Positions 22,081 to 31,967 of a DNA stretch of 31,967 nucleotides are shown here, piece after piece (within the stretch, counting starts at the first letter, position 1; the number at the start of each line of letters is the position of its first letter). The notes under the pieces are model-generated. The model did not search any database and was not told the origin of the DNA. It saw only the letters and a list, made by a program, of their open reading frames with translations. Source of the stretch: Vitrella brassicaformis (lineage: Eukaryota > Sar > Vitrellaceae). Where the stretch lies: NCBI GenBank assembly GCA_001179505.1, contig CDMY01000572.1, forward strand, positions 11,531 to 43,497, given 5' to 3'. A program made the translations under genes and the position numbers.

Positions 22081-22428
22081 ATGTCCGGCATGCAGTGCTA
22101 CAAAACCAAAATCTGTCGCTTCTTCGTGTAAGCAGCACACACGGCACACACACACGGGCCAGGAAGGGAACACACCCTGATTGTGATTGATATGATCCGG
22201 GATCTCCTGCTGCATGACGATGTGTGGCTGTGCGGCAGTATGCAGCGAGAGCCGATGTCAGCGGGGGTCTGACTGCACATTTGCCCACTCGATGGAGGAG
22301 CTCAGGGCCAAACCTGACCTCAGAAAGGTGCGTTGGTGCGTTGTGCACGAAAGATGGAAGTGCCAAGGGATCCACGCGTGGGCACGTTGTGTGTGTGATC
22401 AGCGACACATACTGCGACTACGCCCACG
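22081..22428 (+). CDS. CCCH zinc-finger protein, N-terminal part; frame unclear after finger 1
   Basis: Probable RNA-binding CCCH protein. Exon 22081-22127 joins 22246-22327 in phase and encodes MSGMQCYKTKICRFFVESRC followed by QRGSDCTFAH. This is a C-x7-C-x5-C-x3-H finger of the YKTKICRFF type common in alveolates, then SMEELRAKPDLRK. A second finger seems to follow: C-x8-C (CQGIHAWARC) is readable in one frame from about 22361, and DTYCDYAHG at 22404-22428 in another. They are separated by a (TG)n run and do not join by any GT-AG intron I could find in phase. This is either a frameshift in the TG repeat, a missed exon or a pseudogene. Downstream exons were not resolved. Confidence 0.55.
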
Positions 22429-24013
22429 GTAGGTCAGACGGCGATACGATAGACACTCGCACGTTCTTGCGTCGTGTGGGTCGGTCAGGGAATGTGGAGT
22501 TGCGTCCGCCCGTTCGGTTTACAAGACGAGCTTGTGCTTTTTGTGGCAGAAGGGACAGTCCTTTCTGATGGTCCCTTCTTGACAGGACTTCTTCGCCCGT
22601 GAGGATTGCAGGTCGCAGTCTGGTGGGCGTTTGGCTGCGCCCGCCCGGCCGCCCCAGAGGGCGGATGGTCACGCAAACCAACTCACGGTACGTCGCCTCA
22701 GACAGACAGACAGCCTAAAAGACAGATACGTACGAAGGCAAGCGTAACTCTATGCTTGGATGTATGTGGCACGTGCTGGTTCCTTGTTCGGGCTGGTCCA
22801 CTGTGTTTGGACAGTGAGGACTGAGAGTGAGAGAGAGAGCTGGGTAAGTGGCGCTGGCACGTCCGCCTGTCGTTTTCGCATTGGTGGTCCCTCGGGGCTA
22901 GCTGTCTGTCACTCAAACAATGCTTCCTCTGTTTCCCTTCTTCCCCGACTGTTAGCGTGTGCCTGGTCGTCCTGTTGATTCGCGTGGTGGAGAACACCGT
23001 CTACGTGTCGCAGGTGTTCGTCGACTAACATGGGATCAAGGCGCGATACGCAAACAAGGTGCTGCTGATGCTCGTCTGCTGGCTGGCCCTCACAGTGTCC
23101 AAGGTCATCTAGTGGCTGACGCATCAGTCATCACACCATCGAGCGGTGCAGGTGGCACCAAGAGGGACAGCGACAATGCGGCCACCAGCAGTGCACTGGC
23201 GGGTGGTGGGCGACTCGCCTGTCTCGTTATGTGAACATTCATTGTGTGATGTTGTAGTGCACGCCTTGTTGTTGCCTTCGTCACCCGCCCTGCTTTTTGG
23301 GCTCGTGTGTAACGTGTCATTGCTCTCTTCGCATGGCATGCAGTGAGTGTGTGTCTGTGTATCCCCAAGCCGCACTGGGGGCGCGGCGTGTGAGGCTTGT
23401 GCAGATTGATGCAGAAGGGACACCAACAAGCCGAAAAGCGAGAGCATGATGGAGAGAGAACGATGACGCGATGGCGTGTGGGTGTGCGGGGATGCCTTAA
23501 GTGGCCGATTGACACAGTGGATGGACGCACTTGTGGGTGGCGGTGAGCGATGGATGACTCTCCCAGCAGACACACGATCCACAACGGGCACCAAGCAGCC
23601 TTCATTGACCATGGAATGTCATTCAGCACGTCACAATGCAGCCCCGCTACCCAGCCAGCCGGAAGGCTAAATATTGTGTCGATCACTTCGGCAGCAGATG
23701 AGCCATCATCGTGTGAAGGAATGGGTGAGTGTATACACGATGGATGACATCTCTCCGCCCATCCCATCTGCCTGCCTGCCTGCCTGCCGGCCACACCCCT
23801 TTCTCTCTATCGCCCCACCACCGCCCTACCCGACCCATCGCATATATCGAGCCGCACATCTAGAGAGATACACCGACCGGTGACACACATAATGATTAGT
23901 TAGGGTCGGGCAGGCAGGAAGCAGAAGCAATCGATCAAAGAGCAACAGCCACCCATACACACATCAAAATCTCTCAGCCTGCCTGCCCACCCTCATCCAC
24001 CTGTTTGCCTGTC
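22429..24013. other. Poorly resolved stretch, no supported gene
   Basis: Possible further exons of the CCCH gene may lie at 22590-22690. A 9-bp inverted repeat (AGAAGGGAC...GTCCCTTCT) surrounds 22549-22581. A hydrophobic reading frame at 22957-23112, with one in-frame TAA at 23026, may be a degenerate membrane-protein exon. From 23240 to 24013 only simple repeats and unsupported frames are seen. Confidence 0.4.
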
Positions 24014-26558
24014 TCATGTCATCCTCAGCCGTCTGAAGGACTCCCTCCCGTCTCTCCCCTTGTCGACCCACCCCACCGCCCCCCACACCACCGCAGGCAC
24101 ATCCTTCCTGAAGCCGTTGTCAATCTCCCCCGCCAGCCCCCACTTGGCCGCCTCGTCCAGGATGGCCCGCTGTACCACCTCACGCAACTCCATCCGCTGG
24201 CCATCCACACCGCCCACCACGAAGCACTGCAGCTGCGGCACACGCACCACCTGGCCGCCCACACTGACCGTCCCGCCCACCACCTTCCTGTTGCTGCTGG
24301 CCTGGTACACTGCCGAACGGACGAAGTGCTCCGCTACCGCACACACACGGCGGGCCATGTCGGTGTGCCGCACACTGATGGCCTCCTCTGTGGTGGCCTT
24401 CTGGGCGGCATCCATGTCGAAGAGGTATGACGCGATGCGCCAGCCGAAGATGGGGGCCTCCTGCGGGCCGACGGCCAGCCGGGGGGTCAGGAGGCCAGCG
24501 AGGGAGCGGTGGGGGGCGAGGGCGGCGTTGACGGCCGCCATGACGGCAGTGGGCAGCGCGTTGAGCACTGTCGCATACTCGGTCAGCACCAGCTGGCGCT
24601 GACGGCGGTACTCCTCTGTGGCTGTGGGGATGAGATTGATATCGCCTCCCGCCCGCAGCAGCGAACGGATAATCAGCTTGAGGTTGGGAATCTCGGCCTC
24701 CTCAGCTTCCAGGCGGCGATCGAGGTTGAAGGCAGCCAGGGCGAGGGGCGTGTCGTCGAGACCGTCCTGTCTGTTGATCTGGTCAGCGGGCAGCTTGCGG
24801 CAGAGGTAGTCGGCCACCTTCGGGGAGCCCTCCATTGCCGCGCAGTGCAGTGGCGTCCGCCCAATGTCATCCTCTGTCGTCATGTCGGCGCCTTTCGCTG
24901 TGATGAGGTCGAGGTAGCTGTCGATGAAGGGCTGGGGATAGTGGGCCTGCGCGTTGCCGGCTGCACTGTCCACCAGGTTGTAGCCATAGCGTTCTTCGGT
25001 GGCGAGGCTGGGGCGGTCTTGGATGAGTTGCCGATACATCGACATGAGCACCTGCGGATACTCGGGGGGAGGCGGACGCACGGGACGGGGCAGCTCCATC
25101 AGCATGTGTGCGCTTGGTTGGCGCAGGACGATGTCCTGACGAGCCATCAGTACGTCCAAGGCCGTCTTGCTGCCCCGTTGGATCGCCTCTCGGAGGAAAC
25201 TGTCCGACATGACCGCGTTGAGGTCGGCGCCTGCTTCGATGAGTGCGGTCAGGATGCCCTCCTCCAGCCCATCTGACGACCACTGCGGCAGGTACACATC
25301 ATGGGCACCATCATCGCCCCCTGCTGCGACGGAACTGATGGAGCAGTCGGTCTTATCGGCAATGGCGAGGCCCAACAACGTCTGTCGATGGCCTGTGTCA
25401 CTGCTGCCCTTCTTCCGCAGCCGAGGGATGGTGTTTGGGTCGGCTCCTTGCTGCCGAATGAGGTTGGTCACTTGGTGTGGGGTGATGGTGCGGCCGATGA
25501 CGCCAAGCGTCAGCTGCTTGGTGGCCTCGTTGGTGCCGAGGGGGAAGCGAGCCTCGATGTCAGTGGGGCCCGCACAGCCGTCTGGCACAGTCACGCCAGT
25601 GGCCGCCACCACAGGATGACCTGCAGTGCACAGAGCCCCCACACGAGGGAGGCACACAGTGAGTGTGTGTGTAGAGCATCGTCACGTCTGTCTGTCAGGC
25701 GTACCATGCTCCTCGTAGTCGTCGCCGGATGAGAAACCCCAATCGTCTGACTCCTCACTGTCGTCGCCAGCACCATCCGCCTCCTCGTAGTCGTCGCCGG
25801 ATGAGAAACCCCAATCGTCTGAATCCTCACTGTCGTCGCCAGCACCATCCGCCTCCTGCATAGGATCCCGACACCACACACAAAGGGGCAAGGAAGAACG
25901 TCACGGACATCATATCGACGGGGAGTGTGTTCATGAGTGCCTCACCGGTTCGCTATCGGCCCCTGCCTGTGGACTTTCCTCCTCATCGGCCATCTCGTCG
26001 GCCACCCCGCCCTCCTGCTGCTGCTCGTCTGAACACAGACACACGGCACGCACCGACAGAGCCCACATCAGTGCGCTGTGCTGCTGGTGGGTTGACTGGT
26101 CTATGTGACATGATGTCGACTGGTTGGTCACTCACCGCTGTCGATGCCGCTGCGATCGTCTTCCTCTGCTGGTCCGCCATCACAAGTAAACGCACAACCG
26201 CATAGACTCAGACACATAGCGGGATGGTGTGTGTGTGTGTGTGTGTGTGGGTGTCCTATAGATTTGTGTGTGGCGTACCTGCGTCGCCGTTGTGACGGTC
26301 CGCCGTGGCAGCAGAGGGCATGCCGATGCTGTCTGCGCCATTGCGATCTGAGTCCTCCGCCTGTCCACTGCCGCTATGCTCCTCCTCAGCTACATCGTCT
26401 GCACACCATCGAAGACACACACACACACATACACAATTGCGAGGATGGTGTGTGTTTGATGTATCCCATTCATCTGTGTGTGGCATACCTGCGTCGTCAC
26501 CGTCACCGTCCGCCATGGCAGCGGAGGCCATCGGTGCGGCGTCGTGGCCTCCAGACAT
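24014..26558 (-). CDS. Acidic N-terminus plus ankyrin-repeat protein (687 aa)
   Basis: Likely a protein-interaction scaffold; no enzymatic domain is seen. Exons are 26558-26489, 26398-26279, 26168-26136, 26028-25946, 25855-25705 and 25620-24014, giving 2,064 nt in phase. Residues 1-152 are strongly acidic and low in complexity, coded by five small exons. They include a perfect-looking 24-residue tandem duplication (EADGAGDDSE, then SDDWGFSSGDDYE, twice). Residues 153-687 come from one long exon with ankyrin signatures: EEGILTALIEAGADLNAVMS near 275 and DIGRTPLHCAAMEGSPKVAD near 404-424, followed by DTPLALAAF. The C-terminal 250 residues lack recognised motifs. The start is the Met of MSGGHDAAP; no upstream Met stays open. 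It is transcribed divergently from the gene at 26919. Confidence 0.82.
25712..25855 (-). repeat. 72-bp coding tandem duplication (two units)
   Basis: Units 25855-25784 and 25783-25712 each encode 24 acidic residues and differ by one base by eye (GAT against GAG). They start exactly at the 5' edge of an exon and keep frame. The near identity implies a very recent duplication or ongoing copy-number change. Confidence 0.9.
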
Positions 26559-26918
26559 CTCACTCAAACAGACACCGACAGCTGCACCGGCACACACAGA
26601 GAGGCAACAAGAGATGGGCAGACACCTACTGCATGCATATGTGTCATGTGTGTGCTCGCCCACCTAGCTATGAGTCAAATGGCATAAAGGCGCTCAATCA
26701 GTCCGCCCGGTCACCAAGGCCGGCCTGCACAGCACGACACCGACACACCGAGGACGCAGAGCCACATCATGACTCGTGGCGAGCCAATCGCGTCGCACTC
26801 ACTGTCGGTGAGAGTTGCTAAGCCGCGCTCCCAAGGGGAAGTTCGAGAAGATGGGGGCTTAGGGTTTGGGGGTCAGCTCGCAGTCTCCCCTTCCGCTCAA
26901 GTTCGAGAGTTCGAGAAG
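26559..26918. promoter_or_regulatory. Divergent intergenic region with one AGCTCGCAG motif
   Basis: Upstream of the ankyrin gene (minus) and the charged-protein gene (plus). AGCTCGCAG is at 26875-26883, 36 nt before the chosen plus-strand start. The phrase GTTCGAGAAGATG occurs at both 26841-26853 and 26909-26921. Confidence 0.4.
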
Positions 26919-29533
26919 ATGAAGGAGAAGGAGAAGAAGAAGGAGGAGGAGAAGTTCAACCGCGACCCGAAGGGTAAGCACAAATGGTGCCCAGAGATGG
27001 AGGAGAAGCTCATGAAGGAGCTCGAGGAGAAGGACGCCGATACCACCGCCAAGAAGGATGCGTGCATGGCCGACCTAGTGACGACGGACGACTGGGCGAA
27101 GCTCTGTGCCGACGCGGGCAATCCAGGGCCCGTGTGCAAGACGGCCTGCAAGAGAGTAAGCGGCTGACCTGGGGGAGGGGGGAAGGGGGAGAGGGGAGAC
27201 AGCCTGGGAGCATGAGAGGGGAGGGCCATGGGCGCCACGAGTGTGTGTCCGACGGCCCGGTCATGCATGTGTTGTGGGCCATCGACCTTCTGTCTGTCCA
27301 CTGCCTCTGTGTCTCCGTCGGCTCTCTGTGTGTGTGTTTGTGCAGCGCCTGACCTTCATCAAGAAACACCTGGCCGACTACGAGTGGGCGCATGACATCC
27401 TCGGCAAGATCGACGCCAAAGGACTCCGCAGCCGCACTTTCAACGCCAAGAATGAGGTGACAGCGTCGGTCAAGACAGAGGAGGAAGACAAGGTCGATGG
27501 GGATGTCGACAACATGGAGCGGCTGGCGACCGACACGACCGTGGACACCTCGCCCCTCAACCGCTCTACGGACGGAACCGTGCCGCTCGACATCACACGC
27601 CAGAGCAAGAGCAGCTCGGGGGGTGAGACATTCACACACAGAGAGAGAATGGGAGGGCTGTGGCTGTCTGCCGTGTCTTTCGGGTTCTCTCACTGGGGGC
27701 CCATTCTTGTTTGTCTGTGGTGCAGCTTCTGTTGCTGAGGAGGTCAAGCCGGCGACGGACGGCAAGGACACAATCAATGAGACACACAAAGGCCAGATCA
27801 GGTCTCCTCCCTCTCCATGTGTGTGATCGATCAGATGGGAATGTCGTGGAGATGTCTCTGCAGTCTCTGGCTCTCGAGGACGTTGTTGACACAGGGGCTG
27901 CCCAGGCGTTGAGCCGCTTCGGGCGGCAGCAGAGAAAGAAACAACTCGGCACTGACGGTCAGAAGGCAGGCAAAGAGACACGCTAAGGGCCACCGCCACT
28001 TGCTGTCTCTCTTTTGCAGAGGTGGATCCGTTCACCGCGCCCATCGTGGCGACCACCCCGGCTGTCAAGATGGCCAAGAAACCACGCGCGGTGAGAAGAC
28101 GCCAGCCGTCCAAGCCGCCCCGTTCATCCAAACGCAGTGTGCCGATGGCCTCCGAGCGGCCTTCGAAGCTTGAGCCCCTCGAGATGCAACCGAGACGATA
28201 TGAGCGATCTGACAATGACTCTGACTCTGATGAAGACGCGTATTTCGGCCGTCAATCGCACAAACGGACAGATACCTTTGATGAAGCTGAATTGGTGATG
28301 ATGCAACTGGCGCCCGACACACTGTTGCCCAAGACGGCCTCCGCAAAGCCCTCAAAGTTTGAAATGGCCAAGACTGACCAGAAGGAGCGTGGTGAGTCCG
28401 CCATTGGAGGCCAGCAGGCACACCGCAGCCCGCCCAGAGTCATCCAACTCGGTGCCAGTTTCGACCCTCCCAAAGACGGCAAGTCGTACGTATTCCCTGA
28501 CGAGAACGAGTGGGGTCGCTTCGAGGAGCGCCGCTACGACAAGGACAACAACTGCCTCTACAAGGGTCGCCGCTTCAACAGATTCGATCCGGATGACTTC
28601 ATCGAGCTGACCAAGATCTTCGACAGGCGATGCAGCAAGAAGACAGGCGGGGAGAGTGATGCCGCCGACCAGCCGGCCGGAGGACACAAAGGGCCGCCCA
28701 GCTGGGCCAAACTGCAGGCGACCCTCAACGAGAACGAGAAGAAGCGGAGACGCCCCTGGGAGGGAGACGACAGCTTCCATCCGCGAGTGGGCGTGCATCC
28801 ACACGCACATGGGCTGGGCTGCGGCCTTCGCATCAGTCGTCCGAATCAAGAGGTCACTGACAGACACACAGAAGGAGACATCTACCGAGCCGCCAAGAGA
28901 CTCTCTCTCTGTATCACTGCTTTGTGTGCCTTCAGTTTTTATTTGGCTTGGAGGATAAGCAGAGAGGCTTCTGCAACCACGGATCCATTTCGCTGCAGGA
29001 CGGTACACACGCAAGACATCACCCCAGCGGTCCCCATCTCTCATGGTGTCTCCCTGTCTGTCTGCTGATTGCTGGCCTTGTCGTCTTCAGGTGGTGGCGC
29101 CGACACGCTCGAGCCCCCCGCCAAGAAGAGCCGCACCGCGACCAGCGCCGCTTTCATGAGCAGCTACTCGGGTTCGTCCTTGGGCCGCAAGGAGTCCATC
29201 CTCTCGCAAGACGACGACCCCTTAATGGGCGATGGCGGCAGCAAGGGCAGCACTTGGGAACCCCACCCGTGGCTCAGCCAGGAACCCCTGGTGCGCAACT
29301 GGAATCTCGACCCCGACCATCCCGACAACCGCCCCCTGCCGCCCGAGATGCGGCTGGACTTGGAGGCCCGCGCCCGAGAGATCCGGGAGTCACAGATGCG
29401 ATACGCTGACGCAATCGCCGCCGGCAGCTTAGACTGGGGCGACGAGAACAACAAGATGATGGTGACCTGCGGGGCGGAGGGCGCTGCTGCTGCTGGTGAC
29501 AGCGCTAGCGGGCGAATGGAGATCGAACTGTGA
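26919..29533 (+). CDS. Unrecognised charged, probably nuclear protein (671 aa)
   Basis: I do not recognise the family. Exons are 26919-27155, 27346-27622, 27726-27761, 27835-27957, 28020-28852, 28936-29002 and 29091-29533, giving 2,016 nt in phase. The intron 27762-27834 needs a GC donor (G|GCAAGG). The N-terminus is Lys/Glu-rich with four Cys at about residues 49-77 (KDACMADL, LCADAG, GPVCKTACK). The middle has basic, nuclear-localisation-like runs (AKKPRAVRRRQPSKPPRSSK). A conserved-looking block follows (SYVFPDENEWGRFEERRYDK, then FDPDDFIELTKIFDRR). The C-terminus has PPAKKSR and an acidic end after DWGDENNKMMV. The donor at 28853 is the least certain; GTGGGCG at about 28788 is an in-phase alternative. 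A longer start at 26769 is open, but the promoter-like motif at 26875 lies inside it, so 26919 is preferred. Confidence 0.7.
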
Positions 29534-30375
29534 GCAGAGTTCTGGAGGGGGAGAGTGGTTGAGGGGGGGCGGGGGTGAGTGAATGGGCTGGGAGGGGCGA
29601 GTGTGAGGGGTTGGGCCCTGCGTGGACATGGAGGGCGGGCAAGAGACACCAAGAGATGATGGTTGAACGAACCAATTGCGCCACACAAAGACATCCATGG
29701 CCATGAAACGCACTCAGACAGACAGACAGACAGACAGACACGAACAGCGACAATTCAGTTAACACAAGACGGGCCAGGCCGTCTGTGTCTTCATAATCTC
29801 ACTCGCACACACGAGCACACAGACCGTCTGTCTGTCTGTCTGTCTGTGCGTCTGTCGGCCGTCTGTCTACTCTCACTCACACATGATCGATCTGTCCGCG
29901 GGGGCCGATGGTGACTTCCCTTTTGGTGCCTCTGGCCTCCTCTCTGCTGCTGCTGCTGCTACTGCTGTTGTTGCTGCTGGTGGTCGTCTGGGCCACACCA
30001 CGCTCAGCAAGAAGTGAAACACACAGAGACACACAGGCAGTGAGTGTGGCTGCGAGTCTGACCCAGGCGGCTGTGTGTGTACTTTGTGCGGCTCGTCCTC
30101 TGGTGAGGTCGGGCCGACCAGTGGTGATCGATCACCACAGCCTGCGACTCAACACCAGCTGCACACACACACACACACACACACATATACAGACACACAC
30201 AAACGTACTCTGGTGCGTTTCCTTCCTCGTCAGCTTGGGAGGTCACTGTCGAGACCACCCGCCTCATCTGCCGCGTCACTTCAGTGACTCATCCTGTCCG
30301 CTTGCACGCCCGACGTCGCAGCAGGCGCCGTGTAGGGGCAGGGTTGCGCCCGCGCCAAGCGATCTTTCTCCTTGA
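29534..30375. other. Intergenic stretch rich in microsatellites
   Basis: Contains (GACA)n at 29717-29740, (TCTG)n near 29828-29850, a (CTG)n-like tract at 29944-29978 and (CA)n at 30163-30186. Plus-strand leucine-run frames come from the CTG tract. No splice-consistent gene was found. Confidence 0.5.
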
Positions 30376-30479
30376 GGTGCGGCCCCTCCGCGCCGAGGCG
30401 CGACAAAACGTTTTCGTTTACCTCGAGCTCGCAGCTTGCGCGTTTTGGTCCTGCGAGGCGCGGAGCAGCCCCTCCGCAC
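30376..30479. repeat. Imperfect inverted repeat with AGCTCGCAG in the loop
   Basis: Arm 30376-30410 (GGTGCGGCCCCTCCGCGCC, ending GACAAAACG) is imperfectly complementary to arm 30441-30479 (CGTTTTGGTC, ending CCCCTCCGCAC). The 30-nt spacer holds AGCTCGCAG at 30426-30434. The right arm overlaps the TGS1 fragment at 30468-30506, so the repeat may have formed by inverted duplication at its edge. Confidence 0.6.
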
Positions 30480-30506
30480 TCGCGTCACATAAGCCTCGAC
30501 GACCGG
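30468..30506 (-). pseudogene. TGS1-like fragment (13 codons recognisable)
   Basis: Reads PVVEAYVTRVRRG on the minus strand against PVIEAYVTRVRRG in the MORN-TGS1 gene (exon 17693-17524). There is one conservative replacement; by eye 8 of 39 bases differ, mostly at third positions. Upstream the match (AGCTACCGCCC-like) continues out of frame; downstream it enters the inverted repeat. This is a third, truncated TGS1-type copy. Confidence 0.55.
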
Positions 30507-30569
30507 TCAGGCGGCGAGCAATTGAAGAAATGGGCCACGTAATATAAAATGTAGGTAGCGATAATCGGC

Positions 30570-30663
30570 CTGCGTACACCACACCACAGCACACCATGAC
30601 GCGTGGACCGAGGGATGGATGGATGGATGCATTTGTTTCAGTGAGGTCGTGTCGCTGGCTCAC
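30570..30663 (-). repeat. Copy of the MORN-TGS1 intron, located downstream of a TGS1 paralogue
   Basis: Matches intron 20950-21050 including donor (GTGAGC), the CATGACGCGTGG block and acceptor (CAGGC). In the intact gene this intron lies upstream of the methyltransferase exons; here it follows the last TGS1-like exon. The order is therefore rearranged. Confidence 0.8.
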
Positions 30664-31236
30664 CGTTGTGGGGCCTGACATGACGAGACACGGCGAGCAC
30701 CGCTATCCACCAGGCTCATCACGCGATCCTCCACGGTGGTGTGGGCGGGGCACCAGGTGATGGTGGGGGGGGCAGCTTCTTCGAAGTGCTGCTCACACGA
30801 CAATTCACACACATGGATGGAGACACGTGTGTAGTGTGTGGCGGGGGCTCCGTTGTGCACATACGTACCGCTCAGCGATGTTGCCGATGTAGGCGGTGAT
30901 GTATTTCAGCTTGTAGTTGAAGCCGCCGCCCCTCCTCGCTAGGAGGCGCGTCAGGTAGGCATCTATCACTGGGGGCCGGTAGCTGACCAGTTCGTGGCCG
31001 TTCTCATACAGCTCCCTTGTCGCCTTCCAGGCGCCCAACTCGGCCTGCACACACATCGATGACGACAACACAACACAAAAGCAGACGACACACATGTCCG
31101 TCTGTCTGATGGATGGATGGATGTGACGTGTTAAGACTCACCACCGCTTGGAGGGGCGTGTTGCGTGGGAGCTTGAATGCAAACGAGTCGGTGATGGCCT
31201 CGCAATCGGCCAACACATCGAACACCGACTGAGCCA

Positions 31237-31270
<34 letters not shown>

Positions 31271-31790
31271 TATGAGTGCTTCCGTGTGTGTGGTGTGTGT
31301 CCATCTTCCTTCCTCTCACCCTCGTAGCCCATCTTGGTGATGTCAAAGGTCCGCTGCCCCTTGACGAATGCCGCCCCGCCCCATGGGAGGTCAGCAAACA
31401 CCTGCAGTCACACACAAACGAAGCGACACACGAATGCACTCATGCACCTTGTGTGTGTGCCTACGTGGGCATGCTGTCTGCCTACGTACCAGGTCGCATC
31501 GATGCTTTCGCTGTTTGGTGCGGTCGACGAAAGCATAGAAGGACTCCTTGCAGATGCGGGCAGGGGTGACGCCTGACACCCACACACACACCCACACACA
31601 GACACACACACAGAGAGAGAGAGAGAGGGAGCAGTGTGGCAGGCCGCTCATGGGTCCACTCAGCCATACACAGGCGGAGGCACCAACCGTATAGCTTGAA
31701 GTTCTCTTGTGCGTCGTCGACGTGGGTCGGAGTTGATTTCGCAGGCACAGACCTTGAGGCCCTTAGGGCAGAATTGGATCGTGTTGCCTC
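30664..31790 (-). pseudogene. TGS1-like methyltransferase paralogue, frame-disrupted
   Basis: Exon-by-exon copy of the methyltransferase half of the 17301-21437 gene. Segments 31790-31688, 31572-31490, 31401 to about 31325, 31228-31142, 31044-30869 and 30788-30664 match exons 18442-18341 onward, with the same intron positions. GGNTIQF, FADLPWGG, KLPRN and LKYITAYIGNIAERY are all kept. Three lesions are seen: one extra base in the first segment (103 against 102 nt), after VCACEI; loss of the ATG|GT donor context, so that segment three ends in the wrong phase at GAG|GGTGAG; and a C8 run at 30765-30772 that puts the last segment out of frame. Many replacements elsewhere are conservative, so loss is recent, or the lesions are sequencing errors. 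The upstream part lies beyond the window. Confidence 0.7.
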
Positions 31791-31967
31791 CTGAATCGAA
31801 CGCATCAAGCAGATAGACAGACAGACAACAGACATGTCAACATGACGTGCAGTGCTCGGATGTCTCAAGCTTCTCCTGCATTCATTCATGTGAGGGAACG
31901 GCGCGTTGCTCCGACCTTGAGGGCATCCTATCCAGCAAGGCGTCGATTCGATGCTGTCAAGGGGGCT

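Noticed and set aside
29908..30375. Leucine-run frame of 155 codons
   Set aside because: It comes from a (CTG)n tract followed by translated (CA)n; no domain or splice support.

Overview
The window reads as GC-rich nuclear DNA from a eukaryote with many short introns. Most introns I could place are 57-100 nt, have GT-AG ends, and carry (CA)n/(TG)n tracts. The protein set is eukaryotic (DPH7, TGS1, RING, J-domain, CCCH finger). A SufD protein that starts with a signal-peptide-like stretch points to an alga or alveolate with a complex plastid. The intron style resembles the chromerid Vitrella brassicaformis, but that is recall, not a computed match. Exon models were built by hand: for each complete multi-exon model the reading phases close and the spliced length is a multiple of three.

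Layout, left to right. 1-4410 (-): large J-domain protein, 3' end outside the window. 4455-4668 and 7551-7761: two copies of a ~211-bp repeat, each just upstream of a minus-strand gene start. 5432-7410 (-): RING finger plus UIM-like helix plus two FKBP-like domains. 8532-12243 (-): SufD, 18 exons, probably plastid-targeted. 12742-13179 (+): small four-helix membrane protein of TVP15/COPI-associated type. 13655-15556 (-): DPH7 of the diphthamide pathway. 15557-17300: no gene seen. 17301-21437 (-): MORN repeats fused to a TGS1-type cap hypermethylase, interrupted by a 300-N gap at 18540-18839. 22081-22428 (+): CCCH zinc-finger start, frame unclear after the first finger. 24014-26558 (-): acidic plus ankyrin-repeat protein. 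26919-29533 (+): unrecognised charged protein. 30376-31790 (-): a decayed TGS1 paralogue, a displaced copy of an intron of the MORN-TGS1 gene, a second TGS1 fragment and an inverted repeat.

The genes do not form a pathway; they look like ordinary neighbours in a compact eukaryotic genome. What links them is upstream sequence: the 9-mer AGCTCGCAG, or the variant AGCTCGCTG, occurs upstream of most gene starts and in the 211-bp repeat, which makes it a candidate core promoter element. The most novel items are the two fusion architectures (MORN-TGS1 and RING-UIM-FKBP-FKBP), the promoter-proximal repeat with the shared motif, and the decaying TGS1 copies at the right end.
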